A stretch of DNA of 5,543 bases from CAYYIS01 sp964470965. GTDB taxonomy: Bacteria; JAAXHH01; JABIQT01. Positions 1 through 5,543 of this stretch are shown in pieces; position 1 is the first letter of the stretch, and each line of letters starts with the position of its first letter. A model generated the notes under the pieces. That model saw only the letters and a program-made list of their open reading frames with translations, ran no database searches and had not been told where the DNA came from. Position numbers and translations under genes: made by a program. The stretch lies in assembly GCA_964470965.1 (NCBI GenBank), contig CAYYIS010000108.1, positions 1 to 5,543 on the forward strand, read 5' to 3'.

Positions 1-373
1 TTCCTTTCCATCCCCACACAACAGAAACGGTGTAACAAATCTCTGGAAGTCTTTATCCATTGGTTTGTGTACCGGTGGTCATCGATGTTACTTTCAGCTT
101 GAAAAATATCCGCGATGAACCTTTTACCATACACATCAGACTTTCGGCCCAGGCCAGTCTACCATGTTTCGTCACCATCCGGTGCGTCTGACGGATCCTT
201 TCGGTCTGACGATCGATTACACAAAACAAGTCGCGACTATCGAGGCGATTCTGAATTCACTTGCGGTGGGCCCGAGCGGAGAACAACCCTCTACCATGGA
301 CCTGGACCGGCCTTTCCATGGACCACCGCACACGCACGTAAAATTCCATGTCCAATATCGCCCAGGTTCCATA
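1..373. other. Upstream region without a convincing intact gene
   Basis: No reading frame here looks like a confident complete protein. The first plus-strand frame is open from the window edge to a TGA at 100-102, but its translation is not recognisable. Frame 2 is open from an ATG at 164 and runs without a stop into the methyltransferase, so an extended start cannot be excluded. The first 70 residues of that frame do not resemble the methyltransferase family. A TTGAAA at 99-104 could be a weak -35 box, but the sequence 17 bp downstream (TTTTAC, 122-127) is a poor -10. A 9-bp direct repeat, CCATGGACC, occurs at 294-302 and 316-324, each copy containing the palindrome CCATGG. No T-rich terminator hairpin is visible. 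Confidence 0.5.
164..280 (+). pseudogene. Possible decayed N-terminus of MoaA (GTP 3',8-cyclase)
   Basis: From the ATG at 164, residues 8-19 read RLTDPFGLTIDY. This closely resembles the conserved MoaA opening (L-T-D-x-F-G-R-x-x-x-Y), which is followed in real MoaA by LRxSxTDRCNxRCxYC, the radical-SAM cluster motif. Here the frame departs right after the Tyr. About 33 bases later, in another frame, 254-277 reads FTCGGPE, which could be a damaged version of the N-F-x-C-x-Y-C-M-P-E stretch. No intact CxxxCxxC is present, so no working enzyme is encoded. If real, this is a relic of a molybdenum-cofactor gene whose 5' end was left behind. The match is short and could be chance. An alternative is that it is simply an N-terminal extension of the methyltransferase frame. 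Confidence 0.25.
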
Positions 374-1237
374 ATGAGTAAAAAGCCGTCCAATGTCGAA
401 GCCGCCTACGATGGCGCACCGGAACGGGAATGGGGGCGTCTGTCGTATCACCGCCTCGAATTCGAGATCGCGAAACGGAACTTGTACACGTTTCTACCGT
501 CTAGAACTCAGATTCTGGACACCGGCGGCGGACCAGGCCGATATGCCATCGCGCTGGCTCAACAGGGACACCTTGTGACCCTTTCGGATCTGTCACGCGG
601 ATGCCTCGATTTAGCGCGTCAAAAGGCGCAGGAAGCCGCCGTCCATATTCAGGATTATGTACACGCGGATGCGCGGAACATGGGTATGTTTAATGACGAA
701 GCCTTTGAAGCTGTCCTGTGTATGGGCCCAGTGTATCATATGGTGAACGCGGACGACCGGGAACAAATCATCCGGGAGTGTATGCGGGTGCTGACTCCAG
801 GCGGACTTCTTTTCGTTACGTTCATAACCAGCTATGCCCCGTTGATGCGATACGTTCGGAACACGCCCGGTCAACTTGGAAAGGGGTACGACCCGAGGGA
901 ATTCCTGCCGTCGGGTGTTCACGAACCAAACCAAATTATCAGCGGCTTGCCGGATGCGTTCTTCATTCATCCCACCGAAGTACAGCCGGTCATGGAGCGA
1001 TTCGATCTCGAAACGCTTAAAGTCACCGGACTAGAAGGTATTGTGATGGGCATTGAAACAACCCTGAACGCTCTTCCGGACAGCACGTTTGCCTATTGGG
1101 TGGACCTGATGTATGAAACCGCCGTAGACCCGGTGACGTGGGGAAGCTCCGAGCACATCCTTTATATCGGTCGAAAACACATGGAATCCGGATCGGCCCC
1201 GTCCGGCAACCCAATAACGCCTGAGGGATTCAGTTGA
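374..1237 (+). CDS. Class I SAM-dependent methyltransferase, substrate unknown
   Basis: This is a 287-residue cytosolic Rossmann-fold methyltransferase. From the ATG at 374, motif I is ILDTGGGPG (residues 47-55), the acidic end of strand 2 is D72 in TLSDLS, and the adenine-side acidic motif is HADAR (97-101). The core is followed by EAVLCMGPVYH (112-122) and the post-core RVLTPGGLLF (138-147). The N-terminal AYDGAPEREWGRL and the YHMVNADDRE segment are typical of a large bacterial family with a 'GPLYHL' signature whose substrates are mostly uncharacterised. The frame is open back to 164, but family similarity begins only at about residue 10 of the chosen start, so 374 is preferred. Its Shine-Dalgarno is weak (AGG at 364-366). 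Family members usually end near HILYIGRK; this copy carries about 18 extra residues, and their codons form the left arm of an inverted repeat. Its small-molecule or protein target cannot be told from sequence. Confidence 0.9.
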   Translation: MSKKPSNVEAAYDGAPEREWGRLSYHRLEFEIAKRNLYTFLPSRTQILDTGGGPGRYAIALAQQGHLVTLSDLSRGCLDLARQKAQEAAVHIQDYVHADARNMGMFNDEAFEAVLCMGPVYHMVNADDREQIIRECMRVLTPGGLLFVTFITSYAPLMRYVRNTPGQLGKGYDPREFLPSGVHEPNQIISGLPDAFFIHPTEVQPVMERFDLETLKVTGLEGIVMGIETTLNALPDSTFAYWVDLMYETAVDPVTWGSSEHILYIGRKHMESGSAPSGNPITPEGFS

Positions 1238-1257
1238 ATGCGGAGAGCGTTATTGGG
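1210..1257. repeat. Perfect 11-bp inverted repeat bracketing the methyltransferase stop codon
   Basis: CCCAATAACGC at 1210-1220 is the exact reverse complement of GCGTTATTGGG at 1247-1257, separated by 26 bases. The methyltransferase TGA (1235-1237) lies in the loop. The loop itself contains a smaller dyad, ATTCA-GT-TGAAT (1228-1239). In RNA this would form an 11-bp stem at the mRNA 3' end. No U-run follows (the next bases are CGGATGTAGG), so it is not a classical intrinsic terminator. It could be a mRNA-stabilising 3' hairpin, a factor-assisted terminator, or the ends of a small inserted palindromic element. Confidence 0.7.
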
Positions 1258-1302
1258 CGGATGTAGGTCCGGCGCGGCGGGTCCGCCTAACCGTTCCCTT
1301 CC

Positions 1303-1332
1303 TTGACAATACGCCACCCTGGCATTTATATA
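1303..1332 (+). promoter_or_regulatory. Sigma70-type promoter for the transporter operon
   Basis: A perfect -35 hexamer TTGACA lies at 1303-1308. A TATATA at 1327-1332 sits 18 bp downstream in an AT-rich tract (1324-1343) that also offers TTTATA at 16 bp spacing. Transcription would start near 1340, leaving a leader of about 70 bases before the ATG at 1411. This reading also explains why the TTG at 1303, formally in frame with the transporter, is unlikely to be its start. If the host uses the Bacteroidota-type -33/-7 promoter, this assignment would be weaker. Confidence 0.6.
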
Positions 1333-1364
1333 TATTATTTATACAACCTCACTATTTTCCGCGC

Positions 1365-1375
1365 GACAAGTTGTC
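1365..1375. promoter_or_regulatory. Small palindrome in the leader, possible operator
   Basis: GACAA-G-TTGTC is a perfect 5-1-5 dyad about 25 bases downstream of the predicted transcription start and 35 bases before the transporter ATG. Its placement would suit a repressor-binding site or a weak leader hairpin. At this length it could easily be coincidence, and no second copy was seen nearby. Confidence 0.2.
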
Positions 1376-1410
1376 TACATTGGTGGCATACTCCCATTCG
1401 AGAGGATTTT

Positions 1411-2772
1411 ATGTCTGTTGGGACCCGGAAACCGGAACAGGATGCAGGGCGCGCACCAAAATCGGGCGGATTGCCGGTGCTGTCAGAGCACAGTTTTCTG
1501 CGGTACTGTTCGTTCACCGCGCTGTATGTGGCGCAGGGACTCCCGTTTGGCCTCCTACACATCGCAGTGCCGGCCTGGATGGCCGAGCGTGGGCTGGGCA
1601 CCGCCGAGATCGGGACTTATCTGGCCATCATCTTCCTCCCTTGGAGTCTGAAGCTGATCAACGGACCGATCATGGACCGGTTCACGTATCTGCCCATGGG
1701 ACGCCGACGTCCCTGGATTCTGGCATCGCAGTTAGGACTGCTGCTGAGCTTCGTTGCGTTCGCGTTCGTGCCGGATCCTATGCAGAGTCTATACCTGATG
1801 GCGGCCATGGGATTCACCGTCAATTTTTTCGCCGCGTTCCAGGATGTGGGGGTGGACGGACTGGCGATCGACGTACTGCCTCCGGAACAGCAGCCACGGG
1901 CCAACAGCTTCATGTGGGGAGGCAAGCAGATTGGAATCTCCGGTGCGGCGGCAGGGGGCGGATACTTGCTCTCGCAATATGGATTTGACACCTCAATCAT
2001 CGCCCTCGCGATACTGCTCGCCGTCATCGTGATATTTCCCCTGCTGTTCCGCGAACGCCCCGGGGAACGGATGCTGCCTTGGACGGCCGGCACCGCATCG
2101 GAAATCTCCAAAAAGATGCAGCTCGGTGACTGGAACACAATCATCGGGAGCCTGCTCAAGGTGTTTTTGCTGCCGGCCAGCCTGTTCACCATGAGTGCCT
2201 TTTTCGTCTTTAATATGGGCGTTGGTATGTCGGGTGCGCTATTGCCGGTTGTCCTGATTCAGGAACTGAGCTGGGCGCAACTCGCCTATGATGAAATTAT
2301 GGCGCTGGCCGGTCTGATTGCGGGCATAGCGGGTATGATCTTCGGCGCCACGGTGGTGCACTACCTGGGCCGGGTTCGGAGTATGGTGTTCGGCATCGTC
2401 ATCATGATTTTTGTCACCGGCGCCATGGGTTTTTTACAGGCATACTGGACACAGACCATCACCGTAAACGTGTTTGTCATTTTACATTACATTCTGCGGG
2501 TGATCATAACCATCGCATTCTTTGCCACCGCCATGGTCCTCTGCTGGAAACGCGTTGCCGCCACCCAGTTCGGCCTGTATATGGCGCTCGCCAATCTGGG
2601 AGATGCCACTGGCTCCGCACTGACGGGTCCCCTTGACGCATTTCTTGATTACCACCACATCTTCTTTGCGATGTCGCTGACCGGTGTCATAATGCTGATC
2701 CTGCTGGCCTTTATCGACCTTGACAAACATCAGACCCGCATCGATTCCCTCGAGCAACCCGGAGGTAAATGA
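1411..2772 (+). CDS. AmpG/PAT-like major facilitator superfamily transporter
   Basis: This is a 453-residue inner-membrane carrier with about 12 predicted hydrophobic segments. The clearest are near residues 31-52, 64-82, 101-121, 125-142, 172-190, 194-213, 248-270, 294-316, 323-344, 350-372 and 413-434. The loop GPIMDRFTYLPMGRRRPW (85-102) is the MFS loop 2-3 signature. QDVGVDGLAIDVLPPEQQ (144-161) matches the QD-x-x-ID-A-x-x-x-x-LPxxEQ pattern of AmpG and related PAT-family carriers. The N-terminal ALYVAQGLPFGLL also fits AmpG, which imports anhydromuropeptides with proton symport. The start at 1411 is chosen because GAGAGG (1400-1405) lies 5 bases upstream and the MFS core begins about 30 residues in; the in-frame TTG at 1303 coincides with a -35 box. 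Its stop overlaps the next start (ATGA). The transported substrate is not determined: muropeptide, peptide or another solute are all possible, and I would not call it AmpG. Confidence 0.85.
   Translation: MSVGTRKPEQDAGRAPKSGGLPVLSEHSFLRYCSFTALYVAQGLPFGLLHIAVPAWMAERGLGTAEIGTYLAIIFLPWSLKLINGPIMDRFTYLPMGRRRPWILASQLGLLLSFVAFAFVPDPMQSLYLMAAMGFTVNFFAAFQDVGVDGLAIDVLPPEQQPRANSFMWGGKQIGISGAAAGGGYLLSQYGFDTSIIALAILLAVIVIFPLLFRERPGERMLPWTAGTASEISKKMQLGDWNTIIGSLLKVFLLPASLFTMSAFFVFNMGVGMSGALLPVVLIQELSWAQLAYDEIMALAGLIAGIAGMIFGATVVHYLGRVRSMVFGIVIMIFVTGAMGFLQAYWTQTITVNVFVILHYILRVIITIAFFATAMVLCWKRVAATQFGLYMALANLGDATGSALTGPLDAFLDYHHIFFAMSLTGVIMLILLAFIDLDKHQTRIDSLEQPGGK
2761..2765 (+). promoter_or_regulatory. 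Ribosome binding site inside the transporter 3' end
   Basis: GGAGG lies within the last codons of the transporter. It is 3 bases from the ATG at 2769 and 6 bases from the adjacent ATG at 2772. The second ATG is better spaced, so translation of the downstream remnant may begin at 2772. The ATGA overlap predicts translational coupling with the transporter. Confidence 0.6.
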
Positions 2773-3107
2773 TGATTAGGATTACCCTCAAGCTGTGTAT
2801 GTTCTGCCTGAAAGGCTCGATGGTATTCCCGGTAACGGCACAGGTAAAACGTCCCATGACCATGGTGGACCTGGTCAATGTACCATCCCTTTCTGACCCA
2901 CAGGTGTCACCCGATGGAAGTCAGATCTTGTACGTTCGTTCCGAGGGCGACTGGGAAGCGAACAAGAGGATTGGTCACATCTGGCGCGGGGAGACCGGGA
3001 ATACATCTGGGAAATCGCCCCCGGCGATGAAAAAGAAGAAGGGGAAACGGTGGAGTCTGATCAGATGCCAAGCCGATGAAAATAGGGTTCGGAGATTCTG
3101 GAGATAA
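2769..3107 (+). pseudogene. Truncated N-terminus of an S9/TolB-like secreted peptidase
   Basis: Only 112 codons are present where S9 peptidases run to 600-700 residues. Residues 1-25 form a weak signal peptide (VFPVTAQ, interrupted by a Lys). Residues 28-73 read like the usual opening of secreted S9 peptidases: RPMTMVDLVNVPSLSDPQ, the blade motif VSPDGSQILYV, then DWEANKRIGHIWR. It parallels residues 41-76 of the intact peptidase downstream (MSPDGSKVAYV ... SHIW). After codon 73 (2987) the frame becomes Lys/Arg-rich and unlike the family. A different frame from 2990 to 3076 instead gives a more protein-like reading, GDREYIWEIAPGDEKEEGE and onward to a TGA at 3077, suggesting a frameshift near the GGGG at 2988-2991. 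No propeller remainder or catalytic domain follows before the next gene. The good ribosome site and ATGA coupling to the transporter suggest the ancestor was a true operon member. A functional small secreted protein is possible but less likely. Confidence 0.65.
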
Positions 3108-3140
3108 GAGAGTAAAACGTTTTTTGGAAATAGATAAATC

Positions 3141-3146
3141 AAGGAG
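3141..3146 (+). promoter_or_regulatory. Strong ribosome binding site of the S9 peptidase
   Basis: AAGGAG lies 6 bases before the ATG at 3153 and fixes that start. No convincing promoter is visible in the 45-bp gap after the upstream remnant, so the gene is probably read through from the transporter. Confidence 0.75.
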
Positions 3147-3152
3147 AATACC

Positions 3153-5186
3153 ATGCAAGTTCGCTACCGGTCTGTGATCCTTATTTGCCTGACCATCACC
3201 ACAGCACCCCTCCAGGCACAGGACGAAACTGCCGAAAAGCCCGTTTGGACTCCGGCTTTCAGCATGGAATTTCGCTCGATCAACGGTGTCACCATGTCAC
3301 CGGACGGAAGCAAAGTCGCCTATGTAGTGAGAACACCGGTAATGGAAGGAGAGAAGTCCGAATACCTAAGTCACATCTGGATTGCAAGCGCAGACGGCAA
3401 GGTGAATTTTCAGTACACTCGGGGGGAGAAATCCGCGACGAACCCCGCATTTTCACCGGATGGGAATTATCTGACGTTTCTATCAACGCGGGGTAAAGAA
3501 AAAGCAAAGACTCAGGTCTGGGCCATGCGTGTGTTGGGTGGCGAAGCCAAGCAGATAACAGGCGCGGAAGCCGGAGTCGCATCCTACAAATGGTCACCGG
3601 ATGGCGCCCGCATCGCCTATACGATGCGCGACCCTGAGACGGCGGTAGAGAAAAAAGCCAAGGATGAAAAACGGCATGTAGTGCTTGTTAACCAGCAGTA
3701 CAAATACAGCCATCTTTACGTGATCCCGTTTATGGAAGATGAGGAAGGCGAACGCAAGGCCCAGCGCCTCACCTCCGGGAACCTACACATCAGCGCATAC
3801 GACTGGTCGCCGGCCGGCGAAGCAATCGCGTTCGCCCATCAGCCGGACCCCCGCATCAACACGAGCGGGCTGGCGCGTGACATCGCCTCGGTCCCGGCGG
3901 ACAGCGGAGCGGTTACGCAACTGGTCACCTGGGAAGGTGCAGACAATAATCCACGATATTCACCGGACGGGCATTGGATCGCATTCACCTCGAACGGTGG
4001 CACCGAGCAGCGGGTCGGTCTGTCCGATCTTTTCGTCATACCCGCAACTGGCGGCACACCGATTAAGCTGGCGGAGACACCGGACAGGAGCGCCGGTCTA
4101 CTCGCATGGTCGGCGGACAGCAAGACGGTCTATATTTCCGAAGGCTATAAGACCCTGCGCCGGATCTATGCTGTGCCGACGGACGGCGGCAAACCGATGG
4201 TCGTTACCGATGTGGACGGTGTCATCGGCTCTACCGCCCTGAACAAAGCAACTGATCGGATGGCGTTTACGTTCCAGACACCGGACATACCGGTGGACCT
4301 GTATACATCCGCTGTTCAGTCCTTTAAAATGACGAAACTGACCGATCTGCACAGAGACATCGACATTCCACCATTGGGAAAAACGGAGCTGATCCAATGG
4401 AAATCCTATGACGGCCTGGAGATTGACGGTCTTCTGACCTACCCGGTCGGATATAAAAAAGGAAAACGCTACCCTCTGATTCTCAATATCCACGGCGGTC
4501 CCGCCGGGATGTATGCCAAATCTTTTACCGGCAACCCGTCCATCTACGTCATCCAGTATTTTGCCCAGCAGGGATACGCAGTATTGCGTCCTAACCCACG
4601 GGGCAGTTCCGGGTATGGCAAAAAATTCCGGTATGCGAATGTAAAGGACTGGGGATTTGGTGATTACGAGGATGTGATTTCAGGGGTGGATACGATTATT
4701 AAGATGGGCATCGCTCACGAAGACAGCCTCGCGGTGATGGGATGGAGTTACGGGGGTTACCTTACATCGTTTCTGGTGACGAAAACACAGCGCTTCAGAG
4801 CCGCCAGCGTGGGTGCCGGATTGCCAAATCTGATCAGCATGCAGTTGACTAACGACATTCCCGGCTATCTGGGCGCTCATTTCGGTGGAGAACCGTGGGA
4901 GGACTACGAAATATATGAAAAACACTCCGCCATATACCGGATCAAAAACGTCACCACACCGAGCCAGATACTCCATGGGGAAAGGGACGTACGGGTGCCG
5001 ACCTCGCAGGGTTATGAGTTTTTCAATGCCCTGGATCGCATCGGGATTCCAACGGAGATGGTGGTATATCCCCGCACCCCGCACGGACCTCGTGAGCCAA
5101 AGCTTCTGATGGATGTGTCCAGCCGTATATTGAAGTGGTTCGATACACACGTTAAGGGCAAAGGCAAGGACAAGGCGGCGAGTTGA
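3153..5186 (+). CDS. Secreted S9 family (prolyl oligopeptidase-type) serine peptidase
   Basis: This 677-residue protein is probably periplasmic. Residues 1-22 are a signal peptide (basic start, hydrophobic SVILICLTITTAPLQA, likely cleavage before Q23). Residues 35-400 form a WD40-like (PD40) beta-propeller with repeats MSPDGSKVAYV (48-58), FSPDGNYLTFL (100-110), KWSPDGARIAY (147), DWSPAGEAIAF (218), YSPDGHWIAFT (269) and AWSADSKTVYI (319). Residues 425-670 form the alpha/beta-hydrolase domain, with HGGP (447-450), PNPRGSSGYG (480-489), nucleophile Ser532 in GWSYGGY, Asp612 in HGERDVRVP and His644 in TPHGPREPK. The triad is complete, so the enzyme should be active. The S9 family cleaves short peptides, often as dipeptidyl- or acylaminoacyl-peptidases; which specificity applies is not evident. 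The tail is Lys-rich (VKGKGKDKAAS). It likely shares an operon with the AmpG-like carrier, suggesting peptide processing before or alongside uptake (inference). Confidence 0.93.
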   Translation: MQVRYRSVILICLTITTAPLQAQDETAEKPVWTPAFSMEFRSINGVTMSPDGSKVAYVVRTPVMEGEKSEYLSHIWIASADGKVNFQYTRGEKSATNPAFSPDGNYLTFLSTRGKEKAKTQVWAMRVLGGEAKQITGAEAGVASYKWSPDGARIAYTMRDPETAVEKKAKDEKRHVVLVNQQYKYSHLYVIPFMEDEEGERKAQRLTSGNLHISAYDWSPAGEAIAFAHQPDPRINTSGLARDIASVPADSGAVTQLVTWEGADNNPRYSPDGHWIAFTSNGGTEQRVGLSDLFVIPATGGTPIKLAETPDRSAGLLAWSADSKTVYISEGYKTLRRIYAVPTDGGKPMVVTDVDGVIGSTALNKATDRMAFTFQTPDIPVDLYTSAVQSFKMTKLTDLHRDIDIPPLGKTELIQWKSYDGLEIDGLLTYPVGYKKGKRYPLILNIHGGPAGMYAKSFTGNPSIYVIQYFAQQGYAVLRPNPRGSSGYGKKFRYANVKDWGFGDYEDVISGVDTIIKMGIAHEDSLAVMGWSYGGYLTSFLVTKTQRFRAASVGAGLPNLISMQLTNDIPGYLGAHFGGEPWEDYEIYEKHSAIYRIKNVTTPSQILHGERDVRVPTSQGYEFFNALDRIGIPTEMVVYPRTPHGPREPKLLMDVSSRILKWFDTHVKGKGKDKAAS

Positions 5187-5330
5187 CAGGTGTCCAGGTG
5201 GACGGAGTCTGCACCTCGAAGGTTGCGGTGATCTTGTATGGATAACCCGATGGCCGAGGCCCGCACCATCAAACAGGCGTGCTCTTTTACCCGGTAGGTC
5301 TGCTCGTCTCGTGTAATCGGAAAGCCCCGG
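5187..5330. other. Spacer between convergent reading frames
   Basis: These 144 bases follow the peptidase stop and precede the end of the minus-strand remnant. Only weak dyads are visible: AGGTG (5196-5200) with CACCT (5212-5216), and GATGG with CCATC around 5249-5271. The second is followed about a dozen bases later by a short TTTT. Neither is a convincing intrinsic terminator. No gene is apparent here. Confidence 0.4.
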
Positions 5331-5543
5331 CTATTTCAAATCCCATGGACCCATGTGCACACAGGACTTGACGATACGAGTTTTTCCTCCTTGAACGGGT
5401 AACTCGGACATCTCTAACAGGAGCGCGCTGATCTGATCGGTGTATTGCCCCAGCGCCTTGAGCACTTCAAGGTCTTTTTCCGGTGAGTCCCTTCGAATGG
5501 GTTCCTGAACATCTCAGGAGACGGTATCCCAAATTGTATCGCG
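5331..5543 (-). pseudogene. 3' end of an unrecognised protein with an in-frame stop, cut by the window edge
   Basis: Read on the minus strand, 5513 down to 5334 gives 60 open codons ending in TAG (complement of 5331-5333). The translation looks genuinely protein-like: an amphipathic, acidic helix (SPEKDLEVLKALGQYTDQIS, then ALLLEMSELP), followed by QGGKTRIVKSCVHMGPWDLK at the terminus. Upstream in the same frame there is a TGA (complement of 5514-5516), and only nine codons remain before the window edge. There is no ATG near that point in frame and no ribosome site. The next frame offers AIQFGIPSPEMFRNPFEG, so a frameshift near the AAAAA at about 5479-5483 could join two halves of one gene. 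It may be a pseudogene, a frameshift or a sequencing error. I do not recognise the family. Confidence 0.4.

Noticed and set aside
164..373. Methyltransferase start at the ATG at 164
   Set aside because: The extra 70 residues do not resemble the family, and similarity begins just after the ATG at 374. It is kept only as a possible relic, because the 374 ribosome site is weak.
1285..1291. GCCTAAC resembling an integron attC core site next to the inverted repeat
   Set aside because: No matching GTTAGGC or GTTRRRY partner lies within a normal attC distance, the neighbouring dyad does not have attC arms, and a 7-bp match is expected by chance.
1303..1410. N-terminal extension of the transporter from the TTG at 1303
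   Set aside because: The TTG overlaps a consensus -35 hexamer, the translation of the AT-rich tract is unlike MFS N-termini, and the ATG at 1411 has a well-spaced ribosome site.
1617..2192. 191-codon minus-strand frame opposite the transporter
   Set aside because: It is antisense to a confident MFS gene, with no recognisable motif and no ribosome site; it is a by-product of GC-rich codon use.
3739..4242. 167-codon plus-strand frame inside the peptidase gene
   Set aside because: It lies wholly within the well-supported S9 peptidase in another frame and is Arg/Ser/Pro-rich, as expected of an out-of-frame shadow.
5196..5271. Intrinsic terminator after the peptidase gene
   Set aside because: The visible stems are only about 5 bp with irregular loops, and no U-run directly follows.
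5012..5272. Minus-strand 86-codon frame at the end of the peptidase gene
   Set aside because: It mostly overlaps the catalytic-domain coding region antisense and shows no protein family features.

Overview
The window looks like ordinary bacterial chromosome from an organism with a Gram-negative-type envelope. It has Shine-Dalgarno-led genes, a secreted S9 peptidase with a clear signal peptide, and an AmpG-like inner-membrane carrier. Base composition is moderately GC-rich and short intergenic gaps carry AT-rich promoter sequence. The protein styles fit the Bacteroidota/Rhodothermota/Gemmatimonadota side of the tree better than enterics, but this is an impression. No rRNA or other marker is present to settle taxonomy.

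Layout. Positions 1-373 hold no convincing intact gene. A short stretch near 188-220 reads like the conserved N-terminus of the molybdenum-cofactor enzyme MoaA and may be a relic. A class I SAM-dependent methyltransferase follows (374-1237, +). Its stop codon lies in the loop of a perfect 11-bp inverted repeat (1210-1257). A 173-bp gap carries a good sigma70-type promoter (TTGACA plus an AT-rich -10 region) and a small palindrome. It leads into a 453-residue AmpG/PAT-type major facilitator transporter (1411-2772, +).

The transporter stop overlaps, as ATGA, the start of a 112-codon remnant of an S9/TolB-type peptidase (2769-3107, +). That remnant keeps only a poor signal peptide and the first beta-propeller blade, then loses its homology. 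A full-length, apparently active secreted S9 prolyl-oligopeptidase-family peptidase follows, with its own strong ribosome binding site (3153-5186, +; Ser532, Asp612, His644). Beyond it is a 144-bp spacer. The 3' end of an unrecognised protein then runs on the minus strand toward the right edge, interrupted by an in-frame stop near 5514.

How the genes may work together (inference). The transporter, the S9 remnant and the S9 peptidase look like one transcription unit read from the 1303 promoter. A periplasmic peptidase that trims peptides beside an AmpG-like importer would suit uptake of peptides or peptide-bearing wall fragments. The methyltransferase appears to be a separate unit. I found no CRISPR array, transposase, tRNA, phage gene or defence module, and nothing I would call a new system. 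The most distinctive points are the three apparent gene relics in 5.5 kb and the inverted repeat around the methyltransferase stop.
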